DNA of 64,000 nt from the NCBI GenBank assembly GCA_964625225.1, contig CAZVAR010000002.1:17508-81507 (forward strand), in the 5' to 3' direction. The notes under the pieces were generated by a model. That model was given only the letters and a program-made list of their open reading frames with translations, was not told the origin of the DNA and searched no databases. Source of the stretch: CAZVAR01 sp964625225. GTDB taxonomy: Bacteria > Pseudomonadota > Alphaproteobacteria > JAJUGE01. Positions 1-8,408 of the stretch are shown one piece after another. Each line of letters begins with the position of its first letter. Positions within the stretch are counted from its first letter, which is position 1. A program made the translations under genes and the position numbers.

Positions 1-78
1 CATGCCGGCCCAGGCGGAGGCCCGGCGGACGCGCGGGCTTACGCTGCAGCGATCCGCCACCCATATGGCGCCTCACCT

Positions 79-345
79 GTGAGCACGAACGGGGCGTACA
101 TGACGGCGAACGAGATTGCCAGGGTCGCGCATTACCTGCGCAAGACCTTCGGAAACGACCGAATCGCGATCGAGCCGCCGGCCAAGCGCGGCAGGCCGGT
201 CGAGGTCCGCATCGGCGACGAATTCCTCGGGATCCTCCATCGCGACGAGGACGAGGGCGAAGTGTCCTACGCGCTGCATATGACGATTCTGGAGGAGGAT
301 CTGCCGTCGGCCTGCGCCGTGCGGCCGCCGCGTCGGATCACCTGA
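79..345 (+). CDS. DUF3126 family protein
   Basis: A protein of 88 residues from a GTG at 79, or 81 residues from the in-frame ATG at 100. The core, starting MTANEIARVAHYLRKTFGN and followed by a segment with IGDEFLGILHRDEDEGE, matches my memory of the small alphaproteobacterial family DUF3126. These proteins are about 70 residues long, soluble, and of unknown function. The ATG at 100 is the more family-like start because conservation begins there. The C-terminal tail (PSACAVRPPRRIT) is longer and more basic than usual. Nothing upstream (1-78) can be assigned. It is useful mainly as a taxonomic marker. Confidence 0.75.
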   Translation: MSTNGAYMTANEIARVAHYLRKTFGNDRIAIEPPAKRGRPVEVRIGDEFLGILHRDEDEGEVSYALHMTILEEDLPSACAVRPPRRIT

Positions 346-415
346 CGGGCAACACCCGGTCGAGGCCGGCCGCGGCGCCGCAGCCCGGACGGACGCATCA
401 CCAGGCGGACCGGCG

Positions 416-688
416 TCAGCGGCGCGATGCCGTCCGGCGGCGATCGTTCAGCGGCTCCGGCGGCTGCTCGGGCGGCGGTTCCCGCCGCGGCAGGGGCGGC
501 AGATCTTCGGGAATATCGGGCGGCGGACCGCGCACCGGTTCCGGCGGTGGTTCAGCAGGAGGTTCGGGAACCTGCGCCCGGCGGTCGGGTCGCGCGGCCG
601 TCCAGACGGGCGTCGCCGCGCCGGGCTGTGGCCCGCGCAACGCCATGTCCGGTTCGTCAAATCCGATGTTCGGTACGTCGATCGTCAT
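416..688 (-). CDS. Small proline-rich hypothetical protein
   Basis: A minus-strand frame of 90 codons starting with ATG at 688 (MTIDVPNIGFDEPDMALRG...). Roughly its second half is a proline-rich segment of PPPEP and PPLP type with acidic and arginine residues. The composition is protein-like, and third positions are mostly G or C while second positions are less so, as in genuine genes of this window. There is no convincing ribosome binding site and no recognised domain. The frame is open much further upstream, but that extension lies antisense to the PEP-mutase-family gene and I treat it as a shadow. Function unknown; it could be a low-complexity spurious frame. Confidence 0.4.
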   Translation of the reverse strand: MTIDVPNIGFDEPDMALRGPQPGAATPVWTAARPDRRAQVPEPPAEPPPEPVRGPPPDIPEDLPPLPRREPPPEQPPEPLNDRRRTASRR

Positions 689-1054
689 GGGATCGGCCAC
701 TCGCGGATATCGAGGGCGAGCACGGCGCCGTTCGGAGCCAATGTCGCCGGGTGCGCCTTTCTCGGTCGCGCCCGCAGGCGCGACCGCGGGGCACGCCCGA
801 CCATCGACGCCGCCGCCACGGACGCGACCATCGGCCGACGGCCCGAGCCCCGAGGAAATTGGGCTGCAAGCGGGCAAAGTCCACCGGCGCTGCCGTTGCG
901 GCGGGCATGGCGGGCTAGAGCAGAGACGGCGGACGCCGAACCGTTCCGCGTTCCGCAAACCGCTGTAAGGTGTTGTCGGGGCGCCGTCGCCGATCGGGAC
1001 GGCCGACGAGGCCGGGCACCATAGTCCGCCCCGCCCGGCGATCAGGAGCGAGGA
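689..1054. other. Intergenic region, no gene supported
   Basis: About 366 bases between the proline-rich minus-strand frame and the PEP-mutase-family gene. The frames present give arginine/proline-rich translations without domain character. The promoter of the plus-strand gene at 1055 should lie here, but no clear -35/-10 pair can be assigned. The ATG at 1055 is preceded by a purine-rich GGAGCGAGGA ribosome binding site at about 1044-1053. Confidence 0.5.
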
Positions 1055-1927
1055 ATGCCCAAGCCTTCGGAGTTCAAGAACAGGATTGCCGCGGCGCCGC
1101 TGACCCACATCATCGGGGCGCACAACCCGTTGAGCGCGCGACTGGCGGAAGCGGCCGGTTTCGACGGTATCTGGGCCAGCGGGTTCGAGCTGTCCGCGGC
1201 CTATGGCGTGCCGGATGCGAGCCTGATCTCGATGACGCAGCATCTCGAGATGACGCGCGCGATCGCCGAGGCGGTCGCGGTCCCCGTTGTCGCCGACATC
1301 GACACCGGGTACGGCAACGCGATCAACGTCATGCATGCGGTCGAGAAGTACGAGGCCGCCGGTGCGGTAGCCGTCGTGATCGAGGACAAGACGTTCCCGA
1401 AAGACACCAGCCTGCTCGCCGGAGGCCGGCAAGAGCTGGTGCGGGTGGAGGAGTTCCAGGGGAAGATCGAGGCCGCCGTTGCGGCGCGCCGTGATCCTGA
1501 CTTCATGATCGTCGCTCGGGTCGAGGCCCTGATCGCCGGCCGCGGCCAAGCCGAGGCCCGGATGCGCGGCGAGGCCTATGCCGAGGCCGGGGCGGACGCC
1601 ATCCTGATCCACTCCAAGTCGAGCAGGCCGGACGAGATCGTCGCGTTCGTCGAAGGGTGGCGTCGCGACGTGCCGATCGTGATCGTCCCCACAGCCTTTC
1701 CGGAGCTCACCGAAGATGCGATCGTGGCGCTCGGCAAGGTGAAGCTGGTCATCTACGGCAATCACGCCATCCGAGCCGCCGTGACCGGCATGGAGCGGGT
1801 GTTCGCGCAGATCCGCGCCGATCGCGGCATCCACACCGTGGACCGGGAGATCGTCCCGGTCGACCGCATCTTCGAGCTCCAGGGCGTTCCCGAGATGAAG
1901 CGGCGGGAGAAGCGCTATTTACGCTAG
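1055..1927 (+). CDS. PEP mutase / isocitrate lyase superfamily enzyme
   Basis: 290 residues, the usual length for phosphoenolpyruvate phosphomutase-like TIM-barrel enzymes, which make or break C-C or C-P bonds of 2-oxo acids with Mg2+. Visible signatures are the substrate loop WASGFELSAAYGVPD (about 40-54), the metal-binding DIDTGYG (D81, D83), and the gating-loop motif EDKTFPKDTSLL with E110-D111-K112. In true PEP mutases and phosphonopyruvate hydrolases I recall this motif as EDK followed five residues later by Asn; here Thr118 occupies that position, so the exact reaction is uncertain. No phosphonate genes (aepY, aepZ, phn) lie nearby. The 3' end overlaps the convergent MFS gene by 9 bases. 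Confidence 0.8.
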   Translation: MPKPSEFKNRIAAAPLTHIIGAHNPLSARLAEAAGFDGIWASGFELSAAYGVPDASLISMTQHLEMTRAIAEAVAVPVVADIDTGYGNAINVMHAVEKYEAAGAVAVVIEDKTFPKDTSLLAGGRQELVRVEEFQGKIEAAVAARRDPDFMIVARVEALIAGRGQAEARMRGEAYAEAGADAILIHSKSSRPDEIVAFVEGWRRDVPIVIVPTAFPELTEDAIVALGKVKLVIYGNHAIRAAVTGMERVFAQIRADRGIHTVDREIVPVDRIFELQGVPEMKRREKRYLR

Positions 1928-3199
1928 CCGGGGCGGGCGGACGAGAAGGGCGGCGAGCGAGCCGACGAAGGCGAGGACGGCAAAGCATGCGAGCGAGAGA
2001 TCGTAGCTGCCGGACAGATCCCGGAGCACGCCCGAGAGCAGCGGCCCCGCTGCCTGCGCCAGGACCTGGACGGTCAGCGCCGCGCCGCGGATCGCACCGA
2101 AACTTTGACGGCCGAAATAGTCCGCCCACGCGACCGGCAGCATGGTGACGAGGCCGCCGATGCCGATTCCGAACAGGGCTGCTGCCAGATAAGCCTCCAT
2201 TGCAGAGGAGATCGCCAGCATCAGGACCGCGCTCGCGCCGAGGGCGAGGCCAACGAACACGAGGGCGAGGCGGGTCGGCCGGCTCCTCGGCCAGAATCCG
2301 AAGCCGAAGCCGGTCGCGGCCGAGGTCAGCGAGAAGGTGCTGACCACGGTCGCCGCGACCGTCGGGTCGAGCCCGCGCTCGATCAGATAGGGGGCCTGGT
2401 GCAGGCTCACGCCCGCCTGCACCGGATAGACCAGCAGGGTGAACAGCGACAGCAGCCAGAAGGTCGGAGTCCGGAGCGCCTGCCGGCGCGTGAAGGCGGG
2501 CTCGTCCGGTGATCCCGGATGGGCGGCATGGCCGTCGGCGGCCTGCGGCCCCGGTTCGGCGCGCCGGTCCGGAACCAGCCCGAGATCCTCCGGTCGGCGC
2601 ACCATGAAGAGCCAGCTCGGCACGAAGCCGACGAGCAGCACGGTGAGGCCGACCGCGACCCATCCGCCGCGCCAGCCTGCCTCCTGCATTGCGAAATGCG
2701 CGATCAGCGGCATGGCGACGAGGCCGCTCATCTGCGCCAACGTGGCGATCGAGGTGGCAAGCGGGCGGCGTGCCACGAACCAGTTATTGATGGCGCCGTA
2801 GATGCCGAGGTCGTAGGGACCCGCGAAATTCATGCGGGCGAAGCAGAAGAGGAGATAGAAGACCGGCAAGGACGGCGTCAGCGACAGCAGCATGGTCGCC
2901 ACGCCCGTGCCGAGCACCGCCAGGCAGAGCACCGTGCGCGCGCCGTTCCGATCCAGGAATGGGCCGATGAACGGGGAGGCGAACGCCGCCAGCACGCCGC
3001 CGAGCGAGACCGCGCCGGAGAGAGCGGTACGCGACCAGCCGAACTCGTCCGTCATCGGGGTGACGAAGATCGACAGGGTGGCGACCGCCGGCCCCTGCCG
3101 GGAAAACCCGGCACAGCAGACGCAGGCGAGCACGATCCAGCCATAGAAGAACGGCAGCCGATCGGTCAGCACGCGCGGGAGCGGCTGCCGCATGCTCAT
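1919..3199 (-). CDS. MFS transporter (oxalate/formate antiporter-like)
   Basis: 426 residues starting MSMRQPLPRVLTDRLP, the typical length for a 12-segment major facilitator. Hydrophobic stretches run throughout: FFYGWIVLACVCCAGFSRQG at the N-terminus resembles the first helix of the oxalate/formate-monocarboxylate group, and an arginine-rich cytoplasmic loop (about residues 195-215) separates the two six-helix halves. A longer frame reaching 3271 gives an implausible leader (MLRRSAAPCHC...), so the Met at 3199 is preferred. Likely an inner-membrane carrier of small organic anions; the substrate cannot be told. It converges on the PEP-mutase-family gene and diverges from the nitronate monooxygenase gene. 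Confidence 0.8.
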   Translation of the reverse strand: MSMRQPLPRVLTDRLPFFYGWIVLACVCCAGFSRQGPAVATLSIFVTPMTDEFGWSRTALSGAVSLGGVLAAFASPFIGPFLDRNGARTVLCLAVLGTGVATMLLSLTPSLPVFYLLFCFARMNFAGPYDLGIYGAINNWFVARRPLATSIATLAQMSGLVAMPLIAHFAMQEAGWRGGWVAVGLTVLLVGFVPSWLFMVRRPEDLGLVPDRRAEPGPQAADGHAAHPGSPDEPAFTRRQALRTPTFWLLSLFTLLVYPVQAGVSLHQAPYLIERGLDPTVAATVVSTFSLTSAATGFGFGFWPRSRPTRLALVFVGLALGASAVLMLAISSAMEAYLAAALFGIGIGGLVTMLPVAWADYFGRQSFGAIRGAALTVQVLAQAAGPLLSGVLRDLSGSYDLSLACFAVLAFVGSLAALLVRPPRLA

Positions 3200-3470
3200 T
3201 CGGGGCAATTGCGGACCATCCTGTCCGGTAGCGAGAAGGCAGTGGCACGGCGCCGCGGACCTGCGCAGCATCCGCCCGGAGCATGGAAGCCGCGTGGCTG
3301 CCGATCAAGATGCTTCGGCGCCGGGCGTATTCCCCGCGCTCTCGATCCGCCGGGCGATTCATGCGTTCTTCGGCGCGCCCGGAGGTGTACCGTGCTGGAG
3401 GAGGACGGGGTCGCTGCACGCCTGCGCCGTCGGCCCTGATGCGATAAAACAACCAATCAGAGGTGTGCTC

Positions 3471-4547
3471 ATGTGGCCCGATAGCAGAATCGTCGATCTT
3501 TTCGGAATCGAGCATCCGATCTTGCTTGCGCCGATGGCAGGGGCGACCACGCCGGATCTCGCCATCGCCGTCGCGGAAGGGGGCGGGCTCGGCGCGCTCG
3601 GATGCGCGACCTCCAGCCCGGAGCGGATCCGGCAGAACATGGGCGTGATCCGCCAGCGCACGAACCGGCCGATCAACGTCAATTTCTTCACGCATACGCC
3701 GCCGCGGCCGGATGCCGACCGCGAGGCGGCCTGGAAGACAAGGCTGTGCGGCTACCACGCCGAGCTCGGGATCGATGCCGACGCAACGGCGCCGAACGTC
3801 AACCGTACCCCGTTCGACGAGACGATGTGCCGGACGGTCGAGGAACTGAGGCCCGAAGTCGTCAGCTTCCACTTCGGCCTTCCGGAGCCGGCGCTGCTGG
3901 AGCGGGTCAAGGCGGCGGGATGCAAGGTCATCGCCTCGGCCACGACGGCCCGCGAAGCGAAATGGCTGGCCGACCGCGGCTGCGATGCCGTCATCGCGCA
4001 GGGCTACGAGGCGGGCGGGCATCGCGGGATGTTCCTGACGGAGAACGTGGCCTCGCAGGCGGGGACGCTGGCGCTGGTGCCGCAGGTCGTCGACGCCGTG
4101 GAAGTGCCGGTCATCGCGGCCGGCGGCATCGCCGACGCCCGCGGCATCGCGGCGGCCTTTGCCCTCGGCGCTTCCGCCGTTCAGCTCGGCACTGCTTATC
4201 TCTTCTGCCCGGAGGCCAATGTCACGGCCCTCCACCGGGAAGCCTTGCGGGCTGCACGCGACGACGACACCGCCATGACCAACGTGTTCACGGGCCGACC
4301 GGCCCGTGGCGTGATCAATCGCGTGATGCGCGACCTCGGCCCGATCGCCGACGATGCTCCGGCCTTTCCGCTGGCAGCGGGTGCGCTCGCGCCGCTCAGG
4401 GCGGCCGCCGAAGCGCAGGGATCGGCCGACTTCTCCGCGCTCTGGTCCGGACAGGCGGCCGCACTCTGCCGCGAAATGCCGGCCCGCGAGCTCACACAGC
4501 TCCTGGCGCGCGAGGCACTGGACCGTCTCGGCTTCCTCGCCGGTTGA
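3471..4547 (+). CDS. Nitronate monooxygenase (2-nitropropane dioxygenase family)
   Basis: 358 residues, an FMN-dependent TIM barrel that oxidises alkyl nitronates. The N-terminus FGIEHPILLAPMAGATTPDLA, the glycine-rich phosphate-binding GGLGALG, and the signature GYEAGGHRG followed by IAAGGIADARG are all characteristic of the class I enzymes; the His of GGH is the expected catalytic base. The ATG at 3471 is chosen because AGAGGTG lies just upstream at about 3460; the longer in-frame leader back to 3192 has no domain character. The 271-base gap to the divergent MFS gene should hold both promoters. Confidence 0.88.
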   Translation: MWPDSRIVDLFGIEHPILLAPMAGATTPDLAIAVAEGGGLGALGCATSSPERIRQNMGVIRQRTNRPINVNFFTHTPPRPDADREAAWKTRLCGYHAELGIDADATAPNVNRTPFDETMCRTVEELRPEVVSFHFGLPEPALLERVKAAGCKVIASATTAREAKWLADRGCDAVIAQGYEAGGHRGMFLTENVASQAGTLALVPQVVDAVEVPVIAAGGIADARGIAAAFALGASAVQLGTAYLFCPEANVTALHREALRAARDDDTAMTNVFTGRPARGVINRVMRDLGPIADDAPAFPLAAGALAPLRAAAEAQGSADFSALWSGQAAALCREMPARELTQLLAREALDRLGFLAG

Positions 4548-4772
4548 AGCCCCGACCGAACGGGCCGAGCATCGCCTCGGCCCTCGCCGGACCGGAATCC
4601 GGGATCGGGAACCGTCGGACGTTCGAGGCAGGGGACTTCGCCCCGGCCGGGCGGTCGCGCCCAGGCGGATCCGTGACGAGGGAGGAGGGCGCCGTGATGC
4701 TCCGGGCGAGAATCGCGACGCGCAACGGTCACCCCGTTCGTACCTGCCGCCACAATCCGGAAGGAGGACCCT

Positions 4773-5186
4773 ATGTACGTTCAGCCCTACCTGTTCCTCG
4801 ACGGCCGCGCCGAGGAGGCGATCGAGTTCTATCGCAGCGCGCTCGGCGCGGAGGTGATGCTGCTGATGCGCTTCAAGGACTGTCCGGAACCCCCCGATCC
4901 CGGCATGGTCCCGTCCGCCGGCGACGACAAGGTGATGCATGCCAGCCTCCGCATCGGCCACACGACGATCATGCTGTCCGACGGCCGGTGCATGGGACAA
5001 CCCAGCTTTCAGGGCTTCGCGCTGTCGCTCACGGTGCCCGACGAGGCGGCGGCGGACCGCCTGTTCGCCGCGTTGTCGGACGGTGGGCAGGTACAGATGC
5101 CGCTCGCCAGGACCTTCTTTTCCCCGCGTTTCGGCATGGTCGCCGACCGGTTCGGGGTATCCTGGATGATCAATGTGGCGCCCTGA
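4773..5186 (+). CDS. VOC family (PhnB-like) protein
   Basis: 137 residues with the two beta-alpha-beta-beta-beta halves of the vicinal oxygen chelate/glyoxalase fold. The start MYVQPYLFLDGRAEEAIEFY is typical of the PhnB / 3-demethylubiquinone-methyltransferase-like subfamily, as is the C-terminal RFGMVADRFGVSWMI. Members are small cytosolic, usually dimeric proteins whose activity is generally unknown. A clear GGAGGA ribosome binding site lies about 6 bases before the ATG. The 225 bases separating it from the nitronate monooxygenase gene suggest its own promoter or a loose operon. Confidence 0.85.
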   Translation: MYVQPYLFLDGRAEEAIEFYRSALGAEVMLLMRFKDCPEPPDPGMVPSAGDDKVMHASLRIGHTTIMLSDGRCMGQPSFQGFALSLTVPDEAAADRLFAALSDGGQVQMPLARTFFSPRFGMVADRFGVSWMINVAP

Positions 5187-5563
5187 GACACCCGGTCAGG
5201 TTCATCCCTCCTCGGCCCGGAGGACGGTGTCCGACCGCGAACCGTCACGGACCGGTGTCCTTTGCCGTTGGGTGGAGGGCAACCCGCTCGCGCCGAGCAT
5301 GCCTTTGACGGCTATTGCGGCAATTCCTCGAGTAGGATGAAGTATCCGACGCTGACCGAAGCGCAGGGGGATTGTCCCGTATCCGGCACCGAGGTCGACT
5401 CCGTGTCGACGTCCGCCGGTCGTGGCGGCTGATGTTCATCGACCGATGCATACGTTTGTCGACATTCTTCGATCTGCCGGCCGCAGGAGGGAAGATCCCG
5501 TTTGCGCGGGTGCGGGCCGCCGCCGCAGAATGACGGTGCGGACCCTTGCCAGGAGTGCCCGCG
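5187..5563. other. Intergenic region, no gene supported
   Basis: About 377 bases between the VOC gene and the luciferase-like gene. No frame has convincing protein character. The stretch near 5310-5345 is somewhat AT-richer than its surroundings and could carry the promoter of the downstream gene, but I cannot identify a properly spaced pair of boxes. Confidence 0.5.
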
Positions 5564-6565
5564 ATGAAGGTCGGCCTCTATCTCGCGACCCAGTTCACCC
5601 CCGGCACGCCGATCGGCCCGCAGGTCGACAATTTGGTGGAGCAGGTCCGGGTCGCCAGGGCGAACGGCTTCGCCTCGCTCTGGGCGGCCCAGCACTTCAT
5701 TACCGCGCCCGTTCAGATGTTCCAGACCATGCCGTTGCTGGCACGTTTGCTGCCGGAGGCGGAGGGTATGACCGTCGGGCCGAACATTCTCGTCTTCCCG
5801 CTGTTGCATCCGGTCCTGGTTGCCGAGGAGGCGGCGACGATGGACTGGCTCAGCGACGGCCGCTTCGTGCTCGGGGTCGGCATCGGCTATCGGGAAGCGG
5901 AGTTCCGTGCCTTCGGTGCGGATCTCGGGCACCGGATCGGGCGCCTGACGGAGGGGCTGGAGCTGGTGCGCCGGCTCTGGGCCGAGGACCGGGTGACCCA
6001 TCGCGGCCGGCACTTCGTGCTCGAGGATGTCGGCATCAGCCTGAAACCGAAACAGTCCGGAGGGCCGCCCGTCTGGGTCGCTGCCGTGGTCGACAAGGCG
6101 ATCGAGCGCGCCGCCGTGATCGGCGATGCGTGGCTGATAACCTTCTATCCGACGGTGAGGGCGCTGACCGGCCAGCTCGATCGCTACCGCTCCGCACGCG
6201 CCGCCGCCGGTCTTCCGCCCGCGCTCGAACATCCGATCTGCCGCGAATGCCACGTCGGTGCGGACATGGCCTCCGCGTTGGCCGAGGCGCGCGGGCCGTT
6301 GCAGTACAAATACGCGGCCTATGCCTCCTGGGGGCAGGACCGGATCCTTGCCGAGGAGGACCGCTTCGACCAGCCGTTCGACGATTTCGTGCGCGACCGC
6401 TTCATCATGGGCGACGAGGTCTGGGTGCGCGACGAGCTGGCCCGCTATCGCGAGACGCTCGGAGTCGGGCATTTCGTGATGCGGATGCAATGGCCGGGGC
6501 TGGAGCAGAAATCGGTGCTGAAGAGCATCGAGCGCCTCGGCCGCATCGTCGGGACGATGCGGTGA
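5564..6565 (+). CDS. LLM-class flavin-dependent oxidoreductase
   Basis: 333 residues of the bacterial luciferase-like monooxygenase fold, a TIM barrel that uses reduced FMN or F420. The start MKVGLYLATQF, the segment LSDGRFVLGVGIGYREAEF (about 100-118), and RLTEGLELVRRLWAEDRVTHRG are typical of the group. ATG 5564 is chosen because CAGGAG lies 8-13 bases upstream; a TTG further upstream is less likely. It precedes a TRAP transporter in the same direction by about 90 bases and may work on the imported compound or a derivative; this is inference. Two further LLM proteins lie at 13010 and 18987. Confidence 0.85.
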   Translation: MKVGLYLATQFTPGTPIGPQVDNLVEQVRVARANGFASLWAAQHFITAPVQMFQTMPLLARLLPEAEGMTVGPNILVFPLLHPVLVAEEAATMDWLSDGRFVLGVGIGYREAEFRAFGADLGHRIGRLTEGLELVRRLWAEDRVTHRGRHFVLEDVGISLKPKQSGGPPVWVAAVVDKAIERAAVIGDAWLITFYPTVRALTGQLDRYRSARAAAGLPPALEHPICRECHVGADMASALAEARGPLQYKYAAYASWGQDRILAEEDRFDQPFDDFVRDRFIMGDEVWVRDELARYRETLGVGHFVMRMQWPGLEQKSVLKSIERLGRIVGTMR

Positions 6566-6656
6566 CGGCGCTTACGGCAGCGTTACCCCGCCCGTCACGG
6601 GCAGGGTCGAGACACATCATCCTGCGGGGGACCGCATAGCTGGGAGGGGATTGAAG

Positions 6657-7637
6657 ATGCGTAGAGTGGGACTGATCGCGGCCTTGGCCGCCACGTTCTT
6701 GGCCGGGGTCGCGGCCGACGCCCTGGCGCAGGCCAAGGTGACCCTGCGGCTGGGCCACGTAACCAGCCTCAACGCGCCGGCCGGGCAGGGCTCGCAGCAG
6801 TTCGCGGCGACTGCCAAGGAGCTGTCGGACGGCGCGGTCGAGATCGAGCTGTTTCCGAACGGCCAGCTCGGTGGCGAGCTCGATATGGTTTCGCAGATCC
6901 GGCTCGGCACGCTGGATCTGGCGATGATCGGTTCCGGCATCGTCGCGGCCATCGAGCCGACCTTCAGCGTGACCGAGCTGCCCTTCATCTGGAAGGATGG
7001 CGATTCCGCCTGGGCCACGCTGAACGGGGAGATCGGCCAGAAGATCCTGGCGAGTCTGGAGTCCAAGGGCATCAAGGGCCTCGGCTGGGGCATCTGGGGT
7101 TTCCGAGGCTTCCTCACCAACAAGGCGATCAACACGCCCGAGGACATGAAGGGCCTCAAGATCCGGGTGATCGAGAACCCGCTCTACGTTCAGACGCTCA
7201 AGGCGTTCGGCGGCAACCCGGTGCCCATGGCGTGGCCTGAGGTCTATACCGGCCTGCAGCAGGGCACGATCAACGGCGTCGAGACCAACTATGCGGGCAT
7301 GTGGGACGCCAAGCATCACGAGGTCGCGAAGCACCTCGCCGTGACCGACCACATCTACACGGCCACCGTGTACATCGCGAATCTCGCCAAGTTCAATGCA
7401 CTCTCGCCGGAACATCAGGAGGTGATTCTGAAGGCGGCGCGAGCAGCCGGCGAGACGATGCGCGAAGCCTCCGACCGACTGAACGCCGATGCGATCACCA
7501 ACATGGAGAAGGCCGGCGTCGCCGTGACCCGCCCCGACCCGGCTCCCTTCATCGAGGCGGTGCAGCCGGTCCACAAGCATTTTGCCTCGATCATCGGCCC
7601 CGACCTGCTCCAGCAGATCAAGGACGCGCAGAACTAG
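6657..7637 (+). CDS. dctP: TRAP transporter substrate-binding protein (DctP family)
   Basis: 326 residues. The signal peptide is MRRVGLIAALAATFLAGVAADALAQA with AxA-type cleavage near residue 24, followed by a DctP-type periplasmic binding protein: VTLRLGHVTS, the LFPNGQLGGELDMVSQ segment, and the arginine-containing specificity motif KGLKIRVIENP typical of organic-acid binders. It is the extracytoplasmic receptor of the DctQM genes that follow. A GGGAGGGG ribosome binding site precedes the ATG at 6657; a TTG two codons earlier is an alternative start. The ligand is probably a carboxylate, otherwise unknown. Confidence 0.9.
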   Translation: MRRVGLIAALAATFLAGVAADALAQAKVTLRLGHVTSLNAPAGQGSQQFAATAKELSDGAVEIELFPNGQLGGELDMVSQIRLGTLDLAMIGSGIVAAIEPTFSVTELPFIWKDGDSAWATLNGEIGQKILASLESKGIKGLGWGIWGFRGFLTNKAINTPEDMKGLKIRVIENPLYVQTLKAFGGNPVPMAWPEVYTGLQQGTINGVETNYAGMWDAKHHEVAKHLAVTDHIYTATVYIANLAKFNALSPEHQEVILKAARAAGETMREASDRLNADAITNMEKAGVAVTRPDPAPFIEAVQPVHKHFASIIGPDLLQQIKDAQN

Positions 7638-7671
7638 GCGCGCGCGGGTTCGCACCGCATTTGGCCCGGCT

Positions 7672-7718
7672 CCCGCCCGGCCCCTTCTCCACATCCGGTG
7701 GGGGAGGGCGGGGGCCGT
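7672..7718 (+). repeat. Intergenic imperfect hairpin between dctP and dctQ
   Basis: In the 181-base gap, CGGCCCC near 7679-7685 can pair with GGGGCCG near 7711-7717, with CTCC/GGAG pairing inside and CACATCC in the loop. A run of T is almost absent, so this is not a strong terminator. Such structures between binding-protein and permease genes commonly allow higher expression of the receptor; that role is inferred. Confidence 0.35.
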
Positions 7719-7818
7719 TCTTGCTGGAGTTGCAAGACCCTTCATACATAGTGCGATCAAGCCCCGTCCTCTCCGGCCCGGTACCGGCGGGGCATGATCG
7801 TCTTGGAGATCGCGTCTC

Positions 7819-8403
7819 ATGATGATGCCCATGCCGGAGGAGCTGATCGGCCTGATGGTGGCCTGCGCCCTCGGCGCCCTCGCCGTGGTCTGGACGCTGC
7901 GCCGTGAACTGCGGGGCGAGCCGTGGCGGGTGATCGAGGACGCGGTCGGCCTATTCCTGCTGCTCGCCATGCTGGTGGCCTCGGTCGGACAGGTGGTCGT
8001 GCGCTACGCCCTGGCCGATACCGTCACCTTGCCCTGGACCGAGGAGTTTGCGCGCCTGGCGATGGTTTGGGTGGCGCTCTGGGGGGCGGCGGCCGTGCAG
8101 CGCTCAGACGACCACATCGCCATGACCGTGGTCACCGACTGGCTCCCGGAGGGTGCCCAACGTGCGGTCCGGTTGTTCGGGGACGTGGTCGTGCTCGTCG
8201 TGCTCGTGCCGGTGACCTGGCTCGGCTGGGAGACGGCCCGCGCGCTCGACATCATGTCTTCCATCTCCCTCGGGATGCCGCTGTCGGTCTTCGCCTATCC
8301 GGTGCCGGTTGCCGGGGCCCTGATCATGCTGCACACCCTCGTCCTGATAGGCCGCCGCTTGCGGGGCCTGCCGGTGCGCAGCGCCGGCACGCCGGAGCTC
8401 TGA
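7819..8403 (+). CDS. dctQ: TRAP transporter small permease (DctQ family)
   Basis: 194 residues with four hydrophobic segments as in DctQ: about 8-26, 48-68, 75-97 and 125-145, plus a hydrophobic C-terminal stretch near 155-175. The PWTEEFARLAMVWVALWGAAAVQR segment is the conserved DctQ region. It is the small inner-membrane subunit that joins the DctM channel in Na+-driven uptake. The Met cluster at the N-terminus (MMMPMPEE) leaves the exact start open. Only 5 bases separate it from dctM. Confidence 0.9.
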   Translation: MMMPMPEELIGLMVACALGALAVVWTLRRELRGEPWRVIEDAVGLFLLLAMLVASVGQVVVRYALADTVTLPWTEEFARLAMVWVALWGAAAVQRSDDHIAMTVVTDWLPEGAQRAVRLFGDVVVLVVLVPVTWLGWETARALDIMSSISLGMPLSVFAYPVPVAGALIMLHTLVLIGRRLRGLPVRSAGTPEL

Positions 8404-8408
8404 GCCTT

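Noticed and set aside
416..1834. A 472-codon minus-strand frame across the PEP-mutase-family gene
   Set aside because: Its upstream two-thirds is antisense to a well-supported gene; only the proline-rich end (416-688) is kept, at low confidence.
2784..5000. A 738-codon minus-strand frame opposite the nitronate monooxygenase gene
   Set aside because: Antisense shadow in GC-rich DNA of strongly supported plus-strand genes.
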